Below are positions 1-5,459 of a stretch of DNA of 9,260 bases, in pieces. Below the pieces are notes generated by a model, which saw only the letters and a list, made by a program, of their open reading frames with translations, had not been told where the DNA came from and searched no databases. This stretch comes from Asaia bogorensis (GTDB lineage Bacteria; Pseudomonadota; Alphaproteobacteria; Acetobacterales; Acetobacteraceae), in assembly GCA_945871455.1 (NCBI GenBank), contig CAMBXJ010000143.1:1-9260 (forward strand). The letters are read 5' to 3'. The position numbers and the translations under genes were made by a program. Positions within the stretch are counted from its first letter, which is position 1. Every line of letters begins with the position of its first letter.

Positions 1-179
1 GGATCGTCGTGGTAGGCAACCCGGCGCAATGCGCGGCGACGTTACAGGAATTTATCGATCTGGGATGCGTGTCTTTCTGTCTGTCCGGCTACTTGCATGA
101 CGAGGAAGCGACGCGGTTCGCTCGTTGGGTGCGGCCTTTGCTGGCGGAATGCAACAGCGGGCGGATGCTGGCGGCCTAG
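1..179 (+). CDS. C-terminal fragment of a luciferase-like (LLM class) flavin-dependent monooxygenase
   Basis: The gene begins before the window. The first full codon is at base 3, and 58 codons run to a TAG stop at 177-179. The visible peptide starts IVVVGNPAQC and continues through EFIDLGCVSFCLSGY to RWVRPLL. This matches the usual end of SsuD/luciferase-like TIM-barrel monooxygenases: a 'G(T/S)P..VA..L.eY.dLGvdtFilSGyph.eEa.rf...v.PLL' pattern, in which the last barrel strand and helix close the fold. Family members use FMNH2 and O2 to oxidise substrates such as alkanesulfonates. The substrate cannot be told from this fragment. It has an unusually high number of Cys residues for this segment (four in 58). 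The next gene starts 227 bases downstream, so it probably belongs to an operon that ends here. The family is fairly sure, the subfamily is not. Confidence 0.72.
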   Translation, partial: IVVVGNPAQCAATLQEFIDLGCVSFCLSGYLHDEEATRFARWVRPLLAECNSGRMLAA

Positions 180-241
180 CGGTCCGATCGTGACCGATAG
201 CGCCTGCCAGCCCCGCGACGTGGACCACAACCCCCGCTCCC

Positions 242-272
242 GGACCCTGAGTCCCGGTTCGGGAATTGGGGC
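242..272 (+). terminator. Possible weak stem-loop after the monooxygenase gene
   Basis: About 70 bases after the stop codon, TCCCG (252-256) and CGGGA (260-264) can pair around a three-base loop, and outer C and G runs could extend the stem across an internal loop. No T-run follows. It is the only hairpin I see in the 180-406 intergenic gap, so it is offered as a tentative terminator only. Confidence 0.2.
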
Positions 273-406
273 ACGGATCGAAGACTTTGCGCGGACGGCA
301 AGTCGGGCCAACGTTAGGGTCCGCCAAACCGGTGTCACGCGCGGTCGGGTCAGGCTTGATCGGCCGCGGCGGGCATGGTTCGGTTGTCCGGCCTGGAGGT
401 AACGTC

Positions 407-982
407 ATGCCCGCGAATGAACCCCAGACCTATAGTGCCGTGGCCCGCCATTTCCACTGGTGGACGTTCGCTCTCGTCGCGATTCAGTTTGCCCTCGGCA
501 TCTTCATGCTGGTTCGCGCGTCATGGCTGGATATCTGGGATTTCACAACGAACACCGCGTACAGCGCCCATAAGCTGCTTGGCGTCATTGTCTTTCTCGT
601 CGTCGTTGCGCGCCTGTTCTACCGGGTCCGCCACGGTGCGCCCACGGACGAGCCCAGCCTGGAGCCGTGGCAGAAGCGTGTCAGCCACCTGACGCACTGG
701 GCCATCTACGCCTTGTTGATCATTGTCGCGCTGATTGGCTGGTTTGGCGTTCAACTTTATCCGGCACTGGATGTATTTGGCCTGTTCTCGCTGCCCGCCG
801 TCGTCCGGCCCGACAACGCCGCGAGCGTCTGGGTGCTGCGGCTGCACATGATTACGGCGTTTGTGCTTGCGTTCCTGCTGGTCATGCATACGGCGGCGGC
901 GCTGTATCACCACTTCATTCGCCGTGATGGGGTGCTGTTGCGGATGCTTCCGTGGCTTGGTGCAAACCGGCCGAAGCATTGA
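407..982 (+). CDS. Cytochrome b561 (CybB-type, di-heme inner-membrane protein)
   Basis: This is a 191-residue integral membrane b-type cytochrome. The ATG at 407 is preceded by GGAGGT (395-400) at good spacing. Longer in-frame starts upstream add only low-complexity, non-family residues. Four hydrophobic segments lie at about 20-37, 54-72, 95-115 and 142-167, the usual fold of this family. The family histidines are visible: HFHWW (H15, H17), SAHKLLG (H55), H94 and H97 before helix 3, H147, and H161 fourteen residues later. The H147/H161 spacing matches the pair that ligates haem in E. coli CybB; one of H15/H17 and H55 would be the partners. Family members move electrons between quinol and a periplasmic or membrane acceptor, and some act as superoxide:quinone oxidoreductases. 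Length is typical (about 175-190). No partner such as YceI or catalase is adjacent, so the electron acceptor is unknown. Confidence 0.93.
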   Translation: MPANEPQTYSAVARHFHWWTFALVAIQFALGIFMLVRASWLDIWDFTTNTAYSAHKLLGVIVFLVVVARLFYRVRHGAPTDEPSLEPWQKRVSHLTHWAIYALLIIVALIGWFGVQLYPALDVFGLFSLPAVVRPDNAASVWVLRLHMITAFVLAFLLVMHTAAALYHHFIRRDGVLLRMLPWLGANRPKH

Positions 983-993
983 CCCATACGACC

Positions 994-1017
994 GCGTTAC
1001 CACCCGGCCGGTAACGC
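994..1017. terminator. Hairpin between convergent genes (possible bidirectional terminator)
   Basis: GCGTTACC (994-1001) and GGTAACGC (1010-1017) form a perfect 8-bp stem with an 8-base loop. It lies 12 bases after the cytochrome b561 stop and overlaps the last codons and TAA stop (997-999) of the oncoming methyltransferase gene. Its position between convergent genes suits a shared terminator. Neither strand has a T-run after the stem, so it is not a classical intrinsic terminator. Confidence 0.4.
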
Positions 1018-1836
1018 CAGAAGGTCCTGGTGCCCGACCCGCACCCCGGACCGAGCAAACCTCCGCCATGCCACGATCTCGGCTGCGGGGACCTGTCCGG
1101 TTTCGGCGACGGCGGCAACCACGCCGTCGGCCAGTTGATCCATCAATTCAGTGTCGGCCGCACCAAGCTGCCAGGGGCTGTCTCCGATTTCCGTGCGATA
1201 GCCGGCGGCATCGAAGGCCTGGCGCAGCAGTGCGGACGCGCCCGGCCCGGCGGACGGCCCAAACCCCTTGTCGGCTTTCTGATGCTCGTTGAAGGCGCGC
1301 CACATCCGCGCATCGAGCGGACAGGCCGGTAACCACTGTTGGGCGCCATCATAGGTCAGGACCGTGTAGAAGGCCGCGTTGCGACGCACGACGGCCGCGA
1401 CCACTTTGTCTATGAAGGCGGGGGACACCAGGTCGAAGAAGGCAGATGCCATCACCAGATTGGCGTCCTCCGCCATCGATCCGCCAGGGTCCGCGGCTAT
1501 GTCGCAGCGGCAAAGCCGGACCCTGATGGCCTTGCCGTCCTTGATCAGGCGCAACCCGTCCGGGATCGGTTCCGCCTCATTCGCCCACGCCGCGATTGTA
1601 TGTCGAGCGGCGTCCAGCAGAGCCATGTCGTTGTCCAGCAACGTCCAATCCTGCTCCGTGCCCAGCAGGGGCGCGGTCGCGCGCAGATTGGCCCCGGTGC
1701 CACATCCGATATCGACCACCCTGACGCCGCGAACACCCGCGAACGCCGCCCGCAGAGCGGTTGCCAGGGTGGCGTTGCGGGAACGCTGGTCGACCGATTC
1801 CCGAAGCCCCAGCCATTCGACGGAAAAGTCACCCAT
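997..1836 (-). CDS. Class I SAM-dependent methyltransferase
   Basis: The product is a soluble, probably cytoplasmic protein of 279 residues. Motif I of the Rossmann-like methyltransferase fold is clear at 40-48 (VVDIGCGTG), where the glycine-rich loop binds S-adenosylmethionine. The acidic end of strand 2 is at D68 (WTLLDND), the usual contact for the ribose hydroxyls. The N-terminal block WLGLRESVDQRSR (8-20) matches a 'WL.LRe..D..aR' signature I associate with a bacterial SAM-methyltransferase group whose substrates are mostly unassigned. No substrate-recognition domain is recognisable, so the methyl acceptor stays unknown. The ATG at 1836 fits the N-terminal family signature, but no convincing Shine-Dalgarno precedes it. 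Its stop lies 14 bases from the cytochrome b561 stop (convergent), and it diverges from the membrane-protein gene on its other side, so it is probably monocistronic. Confidence 0.85.
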   Translation of the reverse strand: MGDFSVEWLGLRESVDQRSRNATLATALRAAFAGVRGVRVVDIGCGTGANLRATAPLLGTEQDWTLLDNDMALLDAARHTIAAWANEAEPIPDGLRLIKDGKAIRVRLCRCDIAADPGGSMAEDANLVMASAFFDLVSPAFIDKVVAAVVRRNAAFYTVLTYDGAQQWLPACPLDARMWRAFNEHQKADKGFGPSAGPGASALLRQAFDAAGYRTEIGDSPWQLGAADTELMDQLADGVVAAVAETGQVPAAEIVAWRRFARSGVRVGHQDLLALPAGW

Positions 1837-1976
1837 GGCGCCAGACTAATCGGACGGCGCGTCTTCCTGTCATGGGGAGTATCCGATTTGCAATGCCAGC
1901 TTCATCGACTAACGTACGCGGCTGTGAATACGCAACACATCCGCCCTCCCCGGTGCCGGCCCGTCCGCTCGGCCGG

Positions 1977-3548
1977 GTGACAATCGGAAACCGCAATCCC
2001 GACGCGGGGTGCGGCCTGTGGTGGCTGGTGCTGGCGGTGGCGGCATCGCTGCTGCTGGCACCGCTCCTGATCACCGACGTCCCGCCCGTCCTCGACTATC
2101 CGAACCATCTCGCCCGTCTGGTCCTGCTGCATGCGGGGCCAGACGACGCGGTGCTGGGCCCGGTGTTCTTGCCGCGCTGGACGATCATCCCGAACCTTGC
2201 CATCGACGTGATCGGAACACCGCTGCTGGACGTGCTGCCGGTCCATGTGGCCGGGCGGACTCTGTTGGGCGGCATTCTGTTGCTCAATCTGGCGGGCGCC
2301 GTCGCCTTGCATCGCGCTCTGTTCGGACGGCGGTCGTATTGGCCGCTCGGTTCTGCCCTGGTGGCCTATAACTGCACGTTTCTCCTTGGATTCCTGAACT
2401 GGGCGATTGGCAGCGGGCTGGCGATGCTGTGTGCCGCCTTCTGGCTGTCCTGGCGGGAACACAGGCCGGTCGCAACCATCATGGCGGCATCGGTGGCGTC
2501 GGTGTTGCTGTTCTTCTGTCACCTGATGGGGTTGGCGTTCTTCCTGGTGCTGATCGGCAGTGCCGAGTTGCACGCCGCGCGGACGAACCGGGGGATGGCA
2601 GGCCGAGCGGCGGGGCTGCTGCCGGTGGTGGCCGGGCCGGTGGTGCTGTCGCTGCTGACGACACTGCGAGAGGTGCCGGCCAGCATGCATTGGATGAACC
2701 TGTATGACAAAACCTTGCAGGCTGCCACGCCGTTCATCAATTACGACCTCCCGCTCGACCTGTTCAGCGTGGCCGTGGTCTATGGCGGTATCATTCTGGG
2801 CATCGCGACCGGCCGGCTGGTGGTCGCGCCGCGCGCCGTCGTGGCGCTGGTTGTGGTGGTGGCGGCCTACGTGGTGCTCCCGTTCGATCTCAAGGGCGCG
2901 AGCTTCCTCGATACCAGGTTCGCCATCATGGCGGGGTGGCTGGTGTTCGCGGTCATCGACCCGGTTGTCCAGCGCCCTATCGCATGGAGGTTGGTTGCCG
3001 TTGGCGGCATGGCATTGTTTCTGGTGCGAATGGGTGTGTTGGCGGATGCCTGGACCGATCATCGACGAGACCTTGCGGATCTCCGTTCCGTGATCGCCGA
3101 TGTCCCGCCAGGCGCCGCGGTCTATGTGACCAACGTGCCGCGGGACGAGGCGCCGGCGTATTGGGATGCCGGTCCGCGCAGCCGCCGGCTGTCCAACACG
3201 CTTCGCATGGAATTTCATCAGCCCGCGCTGCTGCTGATCGAACGAGGGGCCTTCTGGCCGGGACTGTTCGCCAATCCTGCACAGCAACCTATCAGCCTGC
3301 GAGCCGATTACGACCGGCTGGTTCTCGCGGCGCGCCATATGCCTTCACATGCTGGCCTGGTGGCCGAACCCGACACCGCGTTACCGGCGCTGCTTGGGTT
3401 CGATTATGTGCTGATGCTGGAGGCCGGGGCCGATGCCAATCTGACCGGCTTCGTCCCGCGGTGTCTGTTGTTGGTCGCGCGGACCGACTTCGCCGCTCTG
3501 TTCCGCGTTATGCGCGACGCGCCGGCCTGTGCGGGCGGCCCTTCGTGA
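1977..3548 (+). CDS. Multi-pass membrane protein, possible GT-C-like glycosyltransferase, function unknown
   Basis: I do not recognise a named gene. From GTG 1977 the product has 523 residues. A first membrane helix at about 14-32 is followed by a conserved-looking loop, LDYPNHLAR (39-47). Many further hydrophobic segments run to about residue 355, and a C-terminal soluble region (about 360-523, probably periplasmic) ends the protein. An acidic motif just after helix 1 plus a soluble C-terminal domain resembles GT-C glycosyltransferases that use polyprenyl-linked sugars. This is an inference from layout, not a family match. Start choice: the frame is open back to 1761, but codons before about 1941 lack the strong G/C third-position preference seen later and overlap the divergent methyltransferase. 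ATG 1893 (GGGGAG 13 bases upstream), GTG 1953 and GTG 1977 are the candidates. GTG 1977 puts helix 1 nearest the N-terminus, but no good ribosome-binding site decides it. Confidence 0.75.
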   Translation: MTIGNRNPDAGCGLWWLVLAVAASLLLAPLLITDVPPVLDYPNHLARLVLLHAGPDDAVLGPVFLPRWTIIPNLAIDVIGTPLLDVLPVHVAGRTLLGGILLLNLAGAVALHRALFGRRSYWPLGSALVAYNCTFLLGFLNWAIGSGLAMLCAAFWLSWREHRPVATIMAASVASVLLFFCHLMGLAFFLVLIGSAELHAARTNRGMAGRAAGLLPVVAGPVVLSLLTTLREVPASMHWMNLYDKTLQAATPFINYDLPLDLFSVAVVYGGIILGIATGRLVVAPRAVVALVVVVAAYVVLPFDLKGASFLDTRFAIMAGWLVFAVIDPVVQRPIAWRLVAVGGMALFLVRMGVLADAWTDHRRDLADLRSVIADVPPGAAVYVTNVPRDEAPAYWDAGPRSRRLSNTLRMEFHQPALLLIERGAFWPGLFANPAQQPISLRADYDRLVLAARHMPSHAGLVAEPDTALPALLGFDYVLMLEAGADANLTGFVPRCLLLVARTDFAALFRVMRDAPACAGGPS

Positions 3549-3608
3549 GGCAGGATCATGAGAAGGTGCGCAATGGGACGCGCCGCAACGACGGGCAGAG
3601 AACGTGAG

Positions 3609-3784
3609 TAATACCAACCGGCCGAACCAGTGACCCAAGGCGACCACGGCCGCTGTCATTGCGAGCGTAGCGAAGCAATCCAGGGCAACCAACAGGTTCG
3701 CTAGCGCCAGACCCCTGGATTGCTCCACTGCGCTCGCAATGACAGCGGCCACCCATGGGTCAGTGGTTGGGGCGGTTAGTATAA
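3609..3784. repeat. Nested palindromic repeat, MITE/REP-like element (about 176 bp)
   Basis: Two inverted repeats are nested. The inner arms 3648-3685 and 3713-3750 are 38 bases each and match at 35 positions around a 27-base loop. They contain the ATTGCGAGCG...GCAATCCAGG theme of a palindrome scattered through many bacterial genomes. Outside them, 3609-3640 and 3753-3784 form a second pair of arms matching at 26 of 32 positions without gaps, starting TAATACCAACCG on the left and TTATACTAACCG read inward from the right. No transposase is inside and no clear target duplication flanks it, so a non-autonomous MITE-like element or a REP/BIME-type unit is the best description. It lies in the gap between convergent genes. 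Its frames are open and give spurious peptides with the well-known HCERSGAIQ-like sequence, which should not be annotated as proteins. Confidence 0.85.
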
Positions 3785-3906
3785 CATCGGATGGAGCGTT
3801 TACTTTGACGCCTATCGCAACCGGCCGGAACAATTATCCACACGCGCCCCCCACCGTCGAAGCGCGGGTCGCCGGGTCAAGCTCGGCAACGACGAGGGGG
3901 GACGAG

Positions 3907-3932
3907 CGGGACGCCCAATCAAGGGCGTCCCG
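3907..3932. terminator. Strong hairpin terminator of the LTXXQ-protein gene
   Basis: CGGGACGCCC (3907-3916) and GGGCGTCCCG (3923-3932) form a perfect 10-bp stem with a 6-base loop. The stem begins 7 bases beyond the TGA stop of the minus-strand LTXXQ gene. On the plus strand it is followed by GTTGTTGTT, a T-rich tail. On the minus strand the same bases give an A-rich lead-in and there is no T-run after the stem. It could therefore stop traffic from both sides, including read-through from the membrane-protein gene. Confidence 0.7.
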
Positions 3933-3939
3933 TTGTTGT

Positions 3940-4551
3940 TCAGCGCGCGGCCGGCGCGCCGTGCCCCTGCATCCGCATGGCGTGATGCTTCATCATCATG
4001 CCGGGCCCGGCGAGGCCCGGCAGTTCCATCAGCGCCCGGACCTTCTGCGTGTCGGTCAGCACCGGCAGCAGCGCATCGGCGGCGGCCTTGACCACACCAT
4101 GCGCCTTCTCCCGCTGGTCGCGCTGCTTCATCAGGAACGCCAACCGATCCGGGGTCGACATCTCCATCAGCGTGTGCCGGTTCATTCCCTGCCGGCTCGC
4201 CCGCATCTGGGTCGCCGTGTCCTGCACGACCTTCGCGTAGGCGTCCCACGCCCCTGCCTGCGCATCGGTGATGCCGATGTCTGCCCGCAAGGATTTGAGG
4301 TGCTCCGCCGGGTCCCGCATCCCGTGACCAGGCATCGACCCATGCATCCCCCCGGGCATCCCCCCGGCCATCCCCCCGGGCATCCCACCATGCATCCCCC
4401 CGGGCATCTGGCCACCCATCGGTGCCATCGCGCCAGGGGTGGCGGGGTGCCCTGCCGCTGGGCCGGCCGGTTGTGCACTGGCGGTCAGTACCGTCCCACC
4501 GAGCATGGCGCCGATGGTGGCGATCGCGAGGGCGCTTTTGATCATTCTCAT
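3940..4551 (-). CDS. Periplasmic LTXXQ-motif protein of the Spy/CpxP family with Met-rich repeat
   Basis: This 203-residue secreted protein has a signal peptide at 1-26 (positively charged start, hydrophobic core, cleavage after ASA). A low-complexity segment (about 42-78) carries Met every four residues from 49 to 73, mostly in an M-x-G-G pattern with His at 54, 70 and 76. A helical domain (about 82-180) follows, with two copies of the family motif: ITDAQ (94-98) and LTDTQ (165-169). The C-terminus is again rich in Met and His (185-197). Spy and CpxP are cradle-shaped periplasmic chaperones, and CpxP also restrains its sensor kinase. Met- and His-rich segments are common in copper-binding periplasmic proteins, so metal binding is my inference. 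ATG 4551 is chosen because a CAGGAA ribosome site sits 8 bases upstream and the signal peptide starts there; the frame is open for 15 more codons. It is divergent from the two-component operon and ends at a strong hairpin. Confidence 0.85.
   Translation of the reverse strand: MRMIKSALAIATIGAMLGGTVLTASAQPAGPAAGHPATPGAMAPMGGQMPGGMHGGMPGGMAGGMPGGMHGSMPGHGMRDPAEHLKSLRADIGITDAQAGAWDAYAKVVQDTATQMRASRQGMNRHTLMEMSTPDRLAFLMKQRDQREKAHGVVKAAADALLPVLTDTQKVRALMELPGLAGPGMMMKHHAMRMQGHGAPAAR
4318..4407 (-). repeat. 12-bp tandem repeat encoding the M-x-G-G array
   Basis: About seven degenerate 12-base units (plus-strand theme CATCCCCCCGGG) encode residues 49-78 of the LTXXQ protein. Units differ mainly at the second codon (Pro, His, Ala or Ser) and in synonymous bases, so the array is old or under selection for the Met/Gly pattern rather than a fresh expansion. 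Confidence 0.85.
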
Positions 4552-4736
4552 GGCGAAATTCCTGTTTCCTGAGACGGCACCGTCTGGGGCCGACACGCCT
4601 CATATGGTGCCTGCCGGTCACCAAGGTTTGTCCGATTCGATCTAAATCATGACAGAGTGTGTCAGGTCGCCGCCTGGCCACATCTTGCTACAATTTTTCC
4701 CCACCGATTCCCCCGCCGGCCACCTATTTTCCGTCC
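4552..4736. promoter_or_regulatory. Divergent promoter region between the LTXXQ gene and the two-component operon
   Basis: These 185 bases must drive both the LTXXQ gene (leftward) and the regulator-kinase operon (rightward). Two perfect small palindromes stand out: AGACGG-CA-CCGTCT (4572-4585), close to the LTXXQ start and so possibly in its leader, and TGACA-GAGTG-TGTCA (4650-4664) near the middle. The AT-richest part holds TACAAT (4689-4694), a plausible -10 for the regulator, but no good -35 is found at the right distance. OmpR-family regulators usually bind direct repeats, so neither palindrome can be assigned to the regulator next door. Operator roles are inference. Confidence 0.45.
4559..4564 (-). 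promoter_or_regulatory. Ribosome-binding site that fixes the LTXXQ-protein start
   Basis: Read on the minus strand this is CAGGAA, with AGGA 8 bases before the ATG at 4551. It supports this start over the in-frame ATGs further upstream and over ATG 4545. Confidence 0.65.
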
Positions 4737-5459
4737 ATGAACACCAGCCCGCACATCCTGATCGTGGACGACCATCACGAGATTCGGGAACTCGTTGCCC
4801 GCACCCTCGGCCGCGAAGGGTTCCGCACCAGTTCGGCGGCGGACGGCAAGGCGATGCGCAAGATCCTGGCGGACGGGCGCATCGACCTGATCCTGCTGGA
4901 TCTGATGTTGCCCGGAGAGGACGGGCTGTCGCTGTGTCGTGCGGTAAGGGCGGACAGTGACGTGCCGATTATCATGCTGACGGCGAAGGGGGAGGAAATC
5001 GACCGGGTCATCGGCCTGGAAATGGGCGCCGACGACTATCTGCCCAAGCCGTTCGGCAGCCGGGAACTGATCGCCCGCATCCGGGCCGTGCTGCGCCGCG
5101 GGCCGGCCGATCCGGCGCGGGTCGCTCGCCCGACCGCCGCGAAGCAGTATCGCTTCGACCGCTGGGTGCTGGACACCGAAACCCGCGACCTGTTGCGCGC
5201 GGATGGCGTCGCCGTGCCGCTGAGCACCGGAGAATACGACCTGCTGGTGGTCCTGGTCGAACGGCCGCAACGGGTGTTGAACCGCGAGCAGTTGCTGGAT
5301 CTGGCCCGCGGGCGGGCGGCGGTGGCGTTCGACCGCGGCATCGATACGCAGGTAAGCCGCCTGCGCCGCAAGCTGGAGCTTGACCCGGCCGATCCAAGAC
5401 TGATCAAGACGATCTGGGGCGGCGGCTACATGTTCACGCCCGCGGTCGAGCTTGCATGA
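4737..5459 (+). CDS. OmpR-family DNA-binding response regulator
   Basis: A 240-residue transcription factor forming a two-component system with the kinase gene that overlaps its end. The receiver domain (about 5-118) has the acidic pair D11/D12, the phospho-acceptor D55 (LILLDLMLPG), the switch threonine T82 (IIMLTA) and the conserved lysine K104 (YLPKPF), so it should be fully phosphorylatable. The C-terminal winged-helix domain (about 140-238) has LSTGEYDLL, LNREQLLDLARGR, the recognition-helix region RGIDTQVSRLRRKLE and the wing WGGGYMFTP. The LARGR and WGxGYxFxP blocks look closer to OmpR than to CpxR. ATG 4737 is chosen because the receiver fold starts at once after it; a GTG at 4659 would add 26 unrelated residues. 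No Shine-Dalgarno precedes 4737, so translation may be weak or leaderless. It probably controls the divergent LTXXQ gene and its own operon. Confidence 0.93.
   Translation: MNTSPHILIVDDHHEIRELVARTLGREGFRTSSAADGKAMRKILADGRIDLILLDLMLPGEDGLSLCRAVRADSDVPIIMLTAKGEEIDRVIGLEMGADDYLPKPFGSRELIARIRAVLRRGPADPARVARPTAAKQYRFDRWVLDTETRDLLRADGVAVPLSTGEYDLLVVLVERPQRVLNREQLLDLARGRAAVAFDRGIDTQVSRLRRKLELDPADPRLIKTIWGGGYMFTPAVELA

Larger units (their letters stand above)
3549..3939. other. Intergenic region of about 390 bases without a supported gene
   Basis: Between the convergent stops at 3548 and 3940 I see the palindromic element (3609-3784) and a terminator hairpin (3907-3932). A lone TTATCCACA at 3834-3842 matches a DnaA box exactly but has no partners. 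A 17-codon ATG frame at 3558-3611 has no support beyond being open. No RNA gene is recognisable. Confidence 0.6.

Noticed and set aside
1902..3338. 478-residue minus-strand open frame
   Set aside because: It is antisense to the membrane-protein gene, extremely rich in Gln, His and Arg, and has no domain pattern. Such frames are common opposite high-GC genes.
3558..3611. 17-codon ATG frame after the membrane-protein stop
   Set aside because: It is very short, has no recognisable motif, and its stop lies in the edge of the repeat element.
3381..3833. Minus-strand open frames through the palindromic element (also 3556-3756)
   Set aside because: They translate the repeat into the well-known artefact peptides (HCERSGAIQ, LLRYARND, DCFATLAMT). 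These appear in databases as spurious proteins.
3834..3842. Exact DnaA-box sequence TTATCCACA
   Set aside because: It is a single copy with no AT-rich unwinding region, no other boxes and no dnaA, dnaN or rep gene nearby, so it is probably chance.
4318..4407. Possible CRISPR array at the 12-bp repeats (and at 6044-6133)
   Set aside because: Units are 12 and 15 bp, contiguous without spacers, and in frame within coding sequence.
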